DNA of 64,000 nucleotides from Bog-793 sp963803025 (GTDB lineage Bacteria; Actinomycetota; Acidimicrobiia; Acidimicrobiales; Bog-793): NCBI GenBank assembly GCA_963803025.1, contig CAWDKZ010000012.1, positions 1 to 64,000 on the forward strand, read 5' to 3'. Position numbers and translations under genes: made by a program. Positions 1 to 8,973 of this stretch are shown one piece after another. The notes beneath the pieces are model-generated. The model made no database searches. It worked only from the letters and a program-made list of their open reading frames with translations, and had not been told where the DNA came from. Within the stretch, counting starts at the first letter, position 1; each line of letters begins with the position of its first letter.

Positions 1-2
1 AC

Positions 3-332
3 GTCTTTCACGGCCGCGACCCCGCCTCGATGGCGGACGACAACACCTCGGGCTTCAACTGCCGTCGGGCCGTGGCGCCGGGCCCGCCGCAGTGGTCGGT
101 GCACGCCTACGGCGAGGCGATCGACGTGAACCCCGTCGAGAACCCGTACATCGACGGTGGGGTTGTCATGCCCCCGGCCGGGGCGAGGTTCGTCGACCGG
201 GCCGACGTCCGGCCCGGCATGGCCGTCGCCGGGGGGACGCTCGTCGAGGCCTTCGCCGCGGTCGGCTGGTACTGGGGTGGACGCTGGACGGGCTCTCCGG
301 ACTACCAGCACTTCTCGTCGACCGGTGGCTGA
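3..332 (+). CDS. M15-family D-Ala-D-Ala peptidase, 3' part
   Basis: C-terminal part of a zinc peptidase of the M15 (VanY/endolysin-like) group; the 5' end lies outside the window. The open frame runs from the first bases and reads through an internal ATG at 30. Visible motifs are the NNTS-like segment DDNTSGFNCR, the zinc-ligand motif SVHAYGEAIDVNP (His and Asp) and the terminal DYQHFSS with the third ligand His. Family members cut peptidoglycan stem peptides outside the cell. The next gene is also a wall enzyme, so the pair may act in murein remodelling. The family call is firm; substrate and cellular role are inferred. Confidence 0.85.
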   Translation, partial: VFHGRDPASMADDNTSGFNCRRAVAPGPPQWSVHAYGEAIDVNPVENPYIDGGVVMPPAGARFVDRADVRPGMAVAGGTLVEAFAAVGWYWGGRWTGSPDYQHFSSTGG

Positions 333-359
333 CCCGATCACGAACGGCCCGCCGAGGCG

Positions 360-1113
360 ATGACGGCGACCGCGAGGATACGCCGCGTCGCGGCACGCCT
401 CGCCCTGGCGACGCTGGCGGCGCAGGCCGTCGTCGGCGTCGGCGCGGCGCGGCTCATCGGCGCGGCCGCGGCCACCCGGCCGACCGCCTGTCGCGCGAAC
501 CTCGCGGAAGTCTGCGCGCGACGGTGGACGCGGCTCAGCTCGTCCTCGTCGAGGCACCGTCTCTTGCGTCCACGACGGCGACCGCGACCCTCTGGCAGCG
601 GGCGAGCGGGTGCTTCTCCCAAGTCGGCGGCCCGTGGCCGGCGCGGCTCGGCTGGCACGGGCTCTCGAGTCACCACCTCGAGGGCGACGGCACGACCCCG
701 ATCGGCGCCTTCGGCATCGGACCGGTGATGTACGGCGTCACGCCCGATCCCGGCGTCGCGTACCGCTACCACCGCCTGGTCTGCGGCGACTGGTGGGACG
801 AGGACCCGACGACGCCGAGCTACAACCGATTCGTCCACGTTCCTTGCCACGCGGACCACCGTTCGGCGGCGGCAGCGAGGCGCTGTGGACCGAGCTCACC
901 GCCTACCGCTACTTCGCCGTGATCGAGTACAACGCCGCGCCGATCATCCCGGGGCGGGGCTCGGCGATCTTCCTCCACGTCTCGACCGGAGGCACGACGA
1001 ACGGTTGCGTCAGCCTCGGCGAACCTGAGCTCGTCCACACGCTGCGCTGGCTCCGTCCGGCCGAGCGCCCGCTCGTCGTGATCGGCACGGCGGCGACGCT
1101 GGAGAACCTCTAG
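360..1113 (+). pseudogene. L,D-transpeptidase (YkuD-like), frameshifted
   Basis: A signal-peptide-like N-terminus (MTATARIRRVAARLALATLA) starts at 360. The reading frame then shifts near 515 and again near 855. Joined across the shifts, the product has a YkuD-type core: HHLEGDGTTPIGAFGIG, then IFLHVSTGGTTNGCVSL with the catalytic Cys codon at about 1006, ending ATLENL. Members make 3-3 peptidoglycan cross-links or attach proteins to the wall. Both shifts correspond to loss of a single base, the same direction as in the next gene, so sequence error is as likely as real decay. With errors corrected this would be an intact exported enzyme of about 250 residues. Confidence 0.7.
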
Positions 1114-1207
1114 CACGATCCGCGGAGCCGGGGCGCGACCCGCTCGGCGGGGCCAGCGGCGACACTGGTGGGCGCTTCGTCACTGGGGGGAAGACGGAAT
1201 TCTCGCG

Positions 1208-2905
1208 TTGCTCGCGATCGGGATCGTCGCCGGGTTGATCACGGGGATCTCGCCGTGCATCCTGCCGGTCCTGCCCGTCGTCCTCGTCGCCGGGGCGACG
1301 CCCGCCGCGCCCGATGCGGCGCGCCGGCGGCGGCGCGTCCCGTCGCCGTCGTCACCGGCCTCGTCGTCAGCTTCGCGGCGTTCACGCTCGCCGGCTCGGC
1401 GCTGCTCAGCGCGCTCGACCTGCCACAGGACCTGTTCGCGACGCGGGACTCGTCATCCTCGGCCTCGTCGGGCTCGGGCTGCTCGTGCCGGCGCTCGGCG
1501 GCCTCGTCGAGCGCCCCTTCGCCCGCCTCGGGACGCGCCCCCCGCAGGGCGCGACGAGCGGTTTCGTCCTCGGGGTCGGGCTCGGACCGCTCTTCGTCCC
1601 GTGCGCCGGCCCCGTTCTCGCCGCCATCACCGCCGTGGCGGCGACGCGCCACTTCGGGCCGGGCGCGATCCTGCTCACCCTGGCATTCTCGGCCGGGGCG
1701 GCGGTGCCGCTGCTCGCCGTCGCCCTCGCCGGCGACCAACTCGTCGGGCGGGTGCGGGCGCTTCGTCGACGCGGGGCGCTCATCGCCGCGCCGGGGGCGT
1801 CATCCTCCTCGCGATGTGCTTCGTCCTGGCGGCCAACCTCACCGACGGCCTGCAACGTCGCGTCCCCGGGTACACGAACGCCCTCCAGAACGACGTCGAG
1901 GGAACGACGTTCGCGAGAAACCAGCTCGCCGCTTTGCGAGGCGTGCCGGCGGGGACGCTCGGCGACTGCGCGGCGGACTCGCCCGTCCTCGCGCGTTGCG
2001 GTGCGGCTCCGGCGTTCACCGGGATCACCGCCTGGTTGAACACGCCGCACGACGCGCCCTTGTCGCTCGCCGGGCTGCGGGGCAAGGTCGTCCTCGTCGA
2101 CTTCTGGACCTACTCCTGCATCAACTGCCAGCGCGAGCTGCCACACGTCGAGGCCTGGTATCAGCGCTATCGCCGCGCCGGGCTCGTCGTGGTCGGGGTG
2201 CACACCCCCGAGTTCGCCTTCGAACACGTCGTGTCGAACGTCGCCGCCGCGGCACGGCAGCTCCACGTCGACTTCCCGATCGCGCTCGACAACGACTACG
2301 CGACCTGGAACGCCTACCGGAACAGCTACTGGCCCGCCGAGTACCTGATCAACGCGCGCGGCGAACTCCGCTACTTCACGTTCGGCGAGGGCAACTACGC
2401 CCACACGGAGACGCTCATCCGCGAGCTCCTCGTCGCGGCCAACCCGGCGGTGCACCTCCCGCCGCGCACCGACGTCCCGGACCTCACGCCGGACACGCCG
2501 CTCACGCCGGAGACCTACCTCGGTTCGGACTACCTCGGCAACAGCTTCCAGGACAACCTCGACGAGCAGTTCGTCTCGAACGGAGTCCCGACGAGGTACT
2601 CGTTCCCGCCGGTCGAGTACCCGTACGGCATCGAGCTCGCGGGCACCTGGACGATCCGCCCCGAGGAGATGACCGCGGGACGCCGTGCCGAGCTGCGCCT
2701 CGAGTTCCAGGCCCACGACGTCTACCTCGTGCTCGGCGGTCACGGCACCCTCGGGGTCCAGGTGAACGGCACGCAACGAGAGACGATCGCGGTGAGCGGA
2801 ATCCCGCGGCTCTACACGCTCGTGTCGGGTCGTTCCTACAAGGAAGACTCGCTCCTCGTCTCGGCGAGCCCGGGAATCCAGGCCTACGACTTCACCTTCG
2901 GCTAA
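1208..2905 (+). pseudogene. dipZ: DipZ-like CcdA-thioredoxin fusion, frameshifted
   Basis: Starts at TTG 1208 with the CcdA signature GLITGISPCILPVLPVVL. The frame shifts near 1330, 1442 and 1790, each consistent with one missing base, through the remaining CcdA membrane segments (second Cys in PLFVPCAGPVLAAI). From about 1800 it is uninterrupted: a last membrane helix, then a thioredoxin/TlpA domain with FWTYSCINCQRELPHV (redox Cys codons at 2117 and 2126), then a C-terminal beta domain ending in DFTFG as in DipZ proteins. DipZ moves reductant across the membrane to extracytoplasmic thiols. Length and domain order fit an intact DipZ of about 565 residues if the shifts are errors. Confidence 0.75.
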
Positions 2906-3228
2906 CTGCGGGACGCGCTTCGCCGCCCGGGCAGGCGGCCGCGGCCACCAGGTGGCCGGACTCGGGAGCGGCGGCGGCAGCGCGCGCCGGTTCGGGCGCC
3001 GGCGGTCGCGCGATCTCGATGCGCTCCTCCGCTGGCACGCTCCCCCGCGTGCGCCCTTGGCATCGGCACCTCGCCAGTCGCCGGCATGCCGCGGCGCGAC
3101 GATGCCGACCGGCGCCGCCATCAGCGGCGACGAGCTCGTGACTACGGCGGGAGTCGCGCCCCTCCGAGCGGGTGGCGGTAGCCTGTCGACGTGCTGATTA
3201 CCCCCGCTCCCGGCGTCGGTCGTTCCGC
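2906..3228. other. intergenic region upstream of pilB
   Basis: Non-coding stretch between the DipZ-like gene and the pilB start. I see no credible gene here. Short open frames have arginine- and proline-rich shadow composition, and no clear promoter or terminator stands out. An alternative GTG start for pilB lies at 3172 inside it. Confidence 0.5.
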
Positions 3229-5127
3229 ATGAGGCTCCGACGCGGCGACCGCACGCCCGCTCGCGAGCGTTCCGACGGCGACACGGCTGGACTCGGGCGG
3301 TCGTCCGAGGCGCCGGACGAGTCCGCCGCTCTGCCGTGGAGCGACCTCACGTTCGCGCACTCGTCGCTCGAATTCGACGGGGACGAGAATCTTCCGGGTG
3401 AAGGGCTCGGAGAAATCATCCGCCTCGGCGTGCACGACGTCGCGGACAAGGCGACGCTCCGGCTCGGGGACCTCCTCGTCGGTCGTGGTCTCGTCACCGA
3501 GTTGCAGGTCAACGAGGCGCTCACCAGGCAGCGCGAGACAGGCGGCCGCCTCGGACAGATCCTCGTCGACATGGGGGTTCTCGGCGAGCGCGGGCTCGTC
3601 GACGCTCTCGCCTGGAAGTTCGATATGCCCGAGTGCGACCTACGCACGCAGATCCCGCAGAAGGACGCGCTCGAACTCGTACCCGAGGAGATCGCCCGAG
3701 CGCAGCTTGCGCTGCCGATCGCACTGACCGGCAACATCATCTTCGTCGCCGTCGCCGAGCCGAGCTCGGGGCTCCAGGCACTTCTCGAGAAGATCACGAA
3801 GCGCGAAGTGCACCTCATGATCGTGCCGGTGAGCGACATCCGCCAGGCGATCGACTCCAACTACGGTGCGCTCGGCGGGGTCACCAACCTCGTCGAGGTG
3901 TTCCAGACGATCGAAGGCGGCCGGCGCCGAGCGGCGGAGCCGGCACGACCGGAGGTCATCGCCGACGACGCCCCCGTCGTCCAGGTCGTCAACCGCATTC
4001 TCACCCAGGCGTTGCGTGACCGGGCTTCCGATGTCCACATCGAGCCACAGGACAACGGCGTGCGCGTGCGCTACCGCATCGACGGCGTCATGAAAGAAAT
4101 GCTCGCGCTCCCGGCGGCGATGGGCCTCGGGCTCGTGAACCGCATCAAGATCATGGCGGAGATGAACATCGTCGAGCGCCGTCGGCCCCAGGACGGCCAG
4201 TTCACGACGACCGCAGACGGCAAGGCGGTCGACGTGCGCGTCTCGACGATCGCGACGATCTGGGGTGAGAAGTGCGTCATGCGGATCCTCGACAAGACAC
4301 GGTCGGTGCTGCGCCTGGAGCACCTCGGGATGCCGGCCTCGGTCAGCGAGACCTTCTCGGGGATCATCCGCGCCCCGTTCGGCATGGTCGTCTGCGCGGG
4401 GCCGACGGGCAGCGGCAAGACGACGACGCTCTACGCGACGTTGCACGAACTCAACGATCCGACCCGCAACATCATGACGATCGAGGACCCCGTCGAGTAC
4501 GTCTTCCCGTCGATGAACCAGATCCAGACGAACGAGCAGGCGGGTCTCACGTTCGCGACAGGACTCAAGTCGATCCTGCGCCAGGACCCCGACATCATCC
4601 TCGTCGGCGAGATCCGAGACGTCGAGACGGCCCGCATCGCGGTGCAGTCGGCGATGACCGGCCACCTCGTGCTCTCCTCGCTCCACGCGACCGACACCGT
4701 CACCGCCTTGCTCCGCTTCGAGGACATGGGAATCGAGCCCTTCCTCATCTCCGCCTCGGTCATCGCCGTCGTGAGCCAGCGCCTCGTGCGCCGCATCTGC
4801 CCCGCGTGCAAGACGCGCTACACACCGACGCCGGAGGAGCGTGCCTTTTACGACGAGACGCACGGGCCGGAGAAGGCCACCTTCTACCGGGGCGAGGGAT
4901 GCAACTTCTGCGCCCACACCGGTTACCAGGACCGCATCGGCGTCTACGAGCTCCTCGAGATCACCTCGCGGATCAAGCACCTCATCATCGCCGCCAGCAC
5001 ACACGACGACCTCCGTGCTGCAGCCCAAGAGCAAGGCATGCGAACCCTGCGTCAACAGGCGATAGACCTCGTTGCTCAGGACGTCACGACCGTGTCAGAA
5101 GTCGTCCGCAGCATCTACACGTTGTAG
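3229..5127 (+). CDS. pilB: type IV pilus extension ATPase PilB
   Basis: Cytoplasmic GspE/PilB-family ATPase that powers pilin polymerisation. The N-terminus holds an MshEN-like domain (RLGDLLVGRGLVTELQVNEAL). Next comes the N2 region (VVQVVNRILTQALRDRASDVHIEP). The Walker A motif GPTGSGKTTT is at about residue 391, with an Asp box (TIEDPVEY) and a His box (LVLSSLHATD). A tetracysteine zinc site (CPAC and CNFC, residues about 524-561) follows. Length of about 632 residues fits PilB. I chose ATG 3229; an in-frame GTG at 3172 would add 19 arginine-rich residues, and neither start has a strong ribosome-binding site. pilC follows after 11 bp, so the two form an operon. Confidence 0.95.
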   Translation: MRLRRGDRTPARERSDGDTAGLGRSSEAPDESAALPWSDLTFAHSSLEFDGDENLPGEGLGEIIRLGVHDVADKATLRLGDLLVGRGLVTELQVNEALTRQRETGGRLGQILVDMGVLGERGLVDALAWKFDMPECDLRTQIPQKDALELVPEEIARAQLALPIALTGNIIFVAVAEPSSGLQALLEKITKREVHLMIVPVSDIRQAIDSNYGALGGVTNLVEVFQTIEGGRRRAAEPARPEVIADDAPVVQVVNRILTQALRDRASDVHIEPQDNGVRVRYRIDGVMKEMLALPAAMGLGLVNRIKIMAEMNIVERRRPQDGQFTTTADGKAVDVRVSTIATIWGEKCVMRILDKTRSVLRLEHLGMPASVSETFSGIIRAPFGMVVCAGPTGSGKTTTLYATLHELNDPTRNIMTIEDPVEYVFPSMNQIQTNEQAGLTFATGLKSILRQDPDIILVGEIRDVETARIAVQSAMTGHLVLSSLHATDTVTALLRFEDMGIEPFLISASVIAVVSQRLVRRICPACKTRYTPTPEERAFYDETHGPEKATFYRGEGCNFCAHTGYQDRIGVYELLEITSRIKHLIIAASTHDDLRAAAQEQGMRTLRQQAIDLVAQDVTTVSEVVRSIYTL

Positions 5128-5138
5128 ACAGGATTCCC

Positions 5139-6347
5139 GTGGCCCGATTCTCCTACACAGCAATCGACAAGACCGGCGAGACCGTCTCGGGTGTGGTCGC
5201 GTCCGCCAACGCCGGTGCCGCTCACGTCTTGCTGCTGAGCCGTGAGCTCCAGCCCATCTCCCTCGAGGAGAAGACGAGCATCCTCCAGTACGAGGTGACG
5301 AAGAAGAAGGTGCCGCGCGAGGAGGTCATGCACTTCTCGCGCCAGCTCGCCGTCTTCGTGAAGGCCGGGATCCCGATCCTCGACGCCCTCGAGATCATCG
5401 AGGGCGAGACGACGGACAAGCTGTTCAAGAAGGCCCTGCACCAGATGGTCGAGGCGATCACGGCCGGCGATACCTTCTCGCTGGCGGCCGAGGCCCATCC
5501 CGAGGCGTTCCCTCCGTACTACATCGGGATGCTCGGCGCGGCCGAGCTCGCGGGCAACCTCGACACCGTGCTCGCACAGCTCTCCGACTACATGGAGCGT
5601 GACGCCGACGCTCGCAGCAAGGTCACCGCGGCGATGATCTACCCCGGAGTCGTCCTCGCGATGTCGATCGTGACGGTCGTCGTGCTCGGCGTGTTCGTCA
5701 TGCCGAGGTTCAAGACGTTCTTTCAGTCGCTCGGCGCGAAGCTCCCGCTCCCCACGTTGATATTGATCCGAATCACGAACTTCTTCGAGGCCCGTTGGGA
5801 AATCATCCTCGCCGTGATCGTCGTCGCCGTGATCGCCTTCGCCATCACCTTCCGCTCGAAAAAGGGTCGGGCGCGCATCGACTCGATCGTTCTGCGCCTT
5901 CCAATCGCTGGAGACCTCATTCAGCACATCTTGGTCGAGAGGATCTGCCGGATCCTCTCGTCGATGATCCAGGCCGGCGTCTCGCTCCCTGAGGCATTGA
6001 TCGTCACCTCGGAATCCGTGTCGAACGACGTGTACAAGCGCGGCCTCGATACGATCCGGGACGAGATGCTCGAGGGACGTGGGCTCGCGGATCCCGTCGC
6101 GGGCAGCGACCTGTTTCCCAGCGCGGCCCGACAGATGATGCGCGTCGGCGAAGAGACCGGAACCTTGGAAGAGCAGCTGCAAACTGCGTCCCAGTACTAC
6201 GCTCGGGAGCTCGATTTCAAGATCAAGCGATTCACCGGTTTGTTCGAGCCCGCGATCATTATCGTCATGGGTCTCGTCGTCGGTTTCGTCGCCATCGCGC
6301 TCATCTCGGCGATGTACGGCATCTACCGCCAGGTGAAGGTCACTTAG
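5139..6347 (+). CDS. pilC: type IV pilus inner-membrane platform protein PilC
   Basis: GspF/PilC-family membrane protein, 402 residues. It begins ARFSYTAIDKTGETVSGVV, the usual PilC opening. Two T2SSF domains follow, one with FSRQLAVFVKAGIPILDALE and one with ERICRILSSMIQAGVSLPEAL. Three transmembrane segments are visible: YPGVVLAMSIVTVVVLGVFV, the IILAVIVVAVIAFAI stretch and the C-terminal PAIIIVMGLVVGFVAIALI. The GTG at 5139 is used because the homology starts there and AGGA precedes it. PilC is the platform that couples PilB and PilT rotation to pilin insertion or removal. It lies 11 bp after pilB and is presumably co-transcribed. Confidence 0.95.
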   Translation: MARFSYTAIDKTGETVSGVVASANAGAAHVLLLSRELQPISLEEKTSILQYEVTKKKVPREEVMHFSRQLAVFVKAGIPILDALEIIEGETTDKLFKKALHQMVEAITAGDTFSLAAEAHPEAFPPYYIGMLGAAELAGNLDTVLAQLSDYMERDADARSKVTAAMIYPGVVLAMSIVTVVVLGVFVMPRFKTFFQSLGAKLPLPTLILIRITNFFEARWEIILAVIVVAVIAFAITFRSKKGRARIDSIVLRLPIAGDLIQHILVERICRILSSMIQAGVSLPEALIVTSESVSNDVYKRGLDTIRDEMLEGRGLADPVAGSDLFPSAARQMMRVGEETGTLEEQLQTASQYYARELDFKIKRFTGLFEPAIIIVMGLVVGFVAIALISAMYGIYRQVKVT

Positions 6348-6734
6348 CTCGACGGCGGATTCAGGCGACGCCCGTCAGTTCGACTTGTCCATCGCCTTCC
6401 GTTCACCGCCCGACGCGGTGCGAGACGACCTACGGTTTCTCCACCTCGGTGTCAAGCGGTTTTCCGGCTCTACGCGATCCTGGCAACAATGTGCTCGCGC
6501 TGTTGTTGTCGCCTTCGGTGGTCCTGGAATCGCGCGATGCCGTGTCACATTGGCTGGAGGATCCCGGAGCGGCGGTCACGAGAAGGCGACAGCCGAACCG
6601 GTTGCGACGACTGACACATCTTGATTAATATTAGTGGCCCATATGGGTGGAATTCGGCGGCTGGATTGCTGAGCAGGCTATCCTTCGCCTGTAGCTCGTT
6701 CGAGCCATCGATCTGAGGAAAGGAATCAGCCACC
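6348..6734. other. intergenic leader region of pilA
   Basis: 387 bp without a gene between pilC and pilA. An AT-rich island at 6620-6650 contrasts with the surroundings and probably marks the pilA promoter or a regulator site; it is listed separately. The last 20 bp hold the strong pilA ribosome-binding site. Confidence 0.5.
6620..6650 (+). promoter_or_regulatory. AT-rich palindromic island upstream of pilA
   Basis: Two back-to-back perfect palindromes, TAATATTA at 6626-6633 and CCCATATGGG at 6638-6647, lie 90-110 bp before the pilA start in an otherwise GC-rich region. This layout suits a regulator site or the core of the pilA promoter. I cannot identify convincing -35/-10 hexamers, so the assignment is an inference from position and composition. 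Confidence 0.35.
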
Positions 6735-7280
6735 ATGCTGAACCGCTACCGCAGGAATCGCAGAACAGACGCTGATCGATTCGGTTACGGAGGCTTCACC
6801 CTGATCGAACTCCTCATCGTCATCATCATCATGGGCATCCTTGCCGCCGTAGTCGTCTTCGCCCTCGGCGGCGTCACGGGCACCAGCGCGATCGCCGCGT
6901 GCAACACGGACGCAAAGACCGTCGAGGTCGGGGTCCAGGCGTATTACGCGCAGAACAACGCCTACCCGACCACGATCGCAGATCTCGACGCTGGGACCAA
7001 TCCGGCCCTGCGCAGCTGGCCGAGCAACAACACGTACTACTTCATCGGGCTGGGTGACGGAACGGGCGGAACGGGCATTACGTCCATCGGCACCAACGGT
7101 TCGGTGGCGGCTGACGCGACGCCCGCCACGGGTCAGCCCGCAGCGGCCCTCGGTACGGTTTGGGTCGAACCGGTCAAAGTCATCACGGGGGTCGGGGCCA
7201 CGGCGACCGATTGGTATGACTACGACACCTTTGCCTCTACCGCCTCGCCCTCTACCAACATCTGCGGGACCATTTCCTAA
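6735..7280 (+). CDS. pilA: major type IV pilin
   Basis: Prepilin of 181 residues with a class III leader MLNRYRRNRRTDADRFGYGG, cleaved by PilD before FTLIELL. Glu5 is present and the hydrophobic helix IVIIIMGILAAVVVFAL follows. The globular part resembles short GspG/PilA pilins (CNTDAKTVEVGVQAYYAQNN) with a Cys pair (CNTD and the penultimate ICGT) that could close a disulfide loop. GAGGAAAGGA upstream is a strong ribosome-binding site, fitting an abundant product. The stop codon lies inside the left inverted repeat of the adjacent insertion sequence, so the last residues may have been set by the insertion. Confidence 0.93.
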   Translation: MLNRYRRNRRTDADRFGYGGFTLIELLIVIIIMGILAAVVVFALGGVTGTSAIAACNTDAKTVEVGVQAYYAQNNAYPTTIADLDAGTNPALRSWPSNNTYYFIGLGDGTGGTGITSIGTNGSVAADATPATGQPAAALGTVWVEPVKVITGVGATATDWYDYDTFASTASPSTNICGTIS

Positions 7281-7326
7281 GCCTGGAACCACCGCGCGGA
7301 TAGGCCCGTGACAAGCGGACTATCCG

Positions 7327-7402
7327 CGAAAAAGGTGCCTCGATCAGGGAAAATGGGAGTCACCAAACACCCCAGTCCCTCGACCAGAAAGGCACCTTTT
7401 CG
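7327..7402 (+). promoter_or_regulatory. inverted repeat sequestering the transposase ribosome-binding site
   Basis: CGAAAAAGGTGCCT at 7327-7340 and AGGCACCTTTTCG at 7390-7402 form a long-range stem ending directly before the transposase ATG at 7403. The right arm overlaps the likely ribosome-binding site AGAAAGG. RNA entering from pilA would contain both arms and could fold so as to block transposase translation, whereas a promoter inside the loop would give only the right arm. This resembles known protection of some IS elements from outside transcription; here it is inferred from sequence alone. Confidence 0.5.
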
Positions 7403-8680
7403 ATGTCATCCTCGCACAGTCCGTCGTGTCTGTCCGTGATGTTCGACGACGACCACGCGGTCGCTGATGCCGGCCTCGCGCTCGTCGGCGTGCTGAGCGC
7501 GCGTCTCGGTCTGGAAGCGCTCGCCGAGGAGCTCGTCGACATCGCCCCGTTCCCGGGGCGCCGGGTCGCGACGCTCGTGCACGCCATGGTCGCCGGGGCG
7601 GACTGCATCGATGACGCCGACGTGCTGCGCGCCGGGGCGACCGGTGCGGTCCTTCCCCACAAGGTGATGGCACCCTCCACCCTCGGGACCTTCCTGCGGT
7701 GCTTCGACTTCGGCCACATCCGTCAGCTCGACCAGCTCGCCGAGGCGATGCTCACACGGGCGTGGTCGGCGGGCGCGGGACCCGGCGCCGGGCCGATGAC
7801 GGTCGACGTGGACTCGACGATCTGCCCGGTGCACGGCGACGAGAAGCAGGGCGCCGCCTTCGGCTACACCCACGTCCTCGGCTACCACCCGCTGCTCGCG
7901 ACGAGAGCCGACACGGGCGAGGTCCTCCACGTCCGGTTCCGCAAGGGCTCGGCGGGATCGGGACGGGGTGCGGAGCGCTTCGTCCGAGAGCTCGTCGGAC
8001 GGTGCCGGCGCGCCGGGGCGGCCGGCCCGCTCACCCTGCGCGCCGACTCGGGCTTCTACTCCCGTCACGTCGTCAAGGCCTGCCGGGACCATGACGTTCG
8101 CTACTCGATCACCGCGCCGCAGAATCCAGGAGTGCAGCGGGCGATCGCGGGAATCGACGAGGAGTCCTGGATCCCGATCGACTACACCGAGGGTGGCGAG
8201 GCCTGGGTCGCCGAGACCACCTACGGGGACGGGCACCGCCTCGTCGTGCGACGGACGCGCCTCGCCGATCCCCAGCCCGCGCTCTTCCCCGTCTTCCGCT
8301 ACCACGCCTTCATCACCGACCGGGGCGGCAACGTGGTCGCCCTCGACGCCGACCACCGACGCCACACGGTGATCGAGCTCGCGATCCGGGACCTCAAAGA
8401 GGGGTCGGGGCTCGCGCACTGCCCCTCGGGGCGCTTCGGCGCCAACGGTGCCTGGGCCGTGCTCTCGACGATCGCCCACAACCTGCTCCGCTGGGTCGCG
8501 GCCCTCGGTCTTCAGATCCGCGGGCCGATCGTCGCGAAGACGGTCCGGCGCCGGTTCCTCGCGCTACCCGGCAGGATCACCCATCGCGCCCGGCACCGTC
8601 AGCTTCATCTTCCGGCGAACTGGCCGTGGGCGGAGCAGTGGACTGCCTGCTTCACGCGGCTCTACGCGCTACGGGCCTGA
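7403..8680 (+). CDS. IS1380-family transposase
   Basis: DDE transposase of 425 residues. It catalyses cut-and-join of the surrounding element. The catalytic pattern is visible: first Asp in MTVDVDSTICPVHG (about residue 134), second Asp in LTLRADSGFYS (about 214), and Glu in the helix IELAIRDLKEGSGL (about 325), typical of IS1380. The gene appears full length and uninterrupted, so the element may still be active. It is oriented the same way as pilA, whose transcript would run into it. Confidence 0.9.
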   Translation: MSSSHSPSCLSVMFDDDHAVADAGLALVGVLSARLGLEALAEELVDIAPFPGRRVATLVHAMVAGADCIDDADVLRAGATGAVLPHKVMAPSTLGTFLRCFDFGHIRQLDQLAEAMLTRAWSAGAGPGAGPMTVDVDSTICPVHGDEKQGAAFGYTHVLGYHPLLATRADTGEVLHVRFRKGSAGSGRGAERFVRELVGRCRRAGAAGPLTLRADSGFYSRHVVKACRDHDVRYSITAPQNPGVQRAIAGIDEESWIPIDYTEGGEAWVAETTYGDGHRLVVRRTRLADPQPALFPVFRYHAFITDRGGNVVALDADHRRHTVIELAIRDLKEGSGLAHCPSGRFGANGAWAVLSTIAHNLLRWVAALGLQIRGPIVAKTVRRRFLALPGRITHRARHRQLHLPANWPWAEQWTACFTRLYALRA

Positions 8681-8899
8681 GCCAGAGCCCACGAGATCGC
8701 CTGCGGCCCGCCCCGACGGTCTCCAGCACCAGAGCGACGGCAACGATCTGGATCAACACGCGCCGGCAGCCGGCCGCGGCGCTCGGCAAACCACCATGCC
8801 GCCAGAAATCGGCAACAGAGTACCGCCGACCGCGCTACCTGGCGTCAGACGGTGGATCCAGGCTAAGAGCGGCACGCTTAGTCCAAACTCAGATCGAGA

Positions 8900-8938
8900 A
8901 GACCAAAGGGTCCGGCGTACCGCCGGACCCTTTGGTCT
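8900..8938 (+). terminator. perfect 18-bp hairpin between the IS and pilT
   Basis: AGACCAAAGGGTCCGGCG at 8900-8917, loop TAC, and the exact complement at 8921-8938. It is the strongest hairpin I noticed in the window. There is no T-tract, as is common for terminators in GC-rich actinobacteria. It sits just outside the IS and 35 bp before pilT, so it is best read as the original pilA terminator displaced by the insertion. A role as an attenuator in front of pilT is also possible. Confidence 0.65.
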
Positions 8939-8973
8939 GTCGTCGCCGACAGCGATGAGGCAGTATTAGACAC

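Larger units (their letters stand above)
7277..8867 (+). mobile_element. IS1380-family insertion sequence
   Basis: A 1.6-kb element with one transposase gene. The ends are imperfect inverted repeats of 18 bp with 16 matches: CTAAGCCTGGAACCACCG at 7277-7294 and the complement of CTTAGCCTGGATCCACCG at 8850-8867. Size and transposase type fit IS1380. I see no target duplication: the four bases outside are TTTC on the left and AGCG on the right, so exact ends are uncertain by a few bases. The left end coincides with the pilA stop codon. The element separates pilA from the hairpin at 8900 that probably terminated it. Confidence 0.75.

Noticed and set aside
1208..1800. Programmed frameshifting in the DipZ-like gene
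   Set aside because: Three separate shifts without slippery sites or stem-loops, and identical shifts in neighbouring genes, point to errors or decay.
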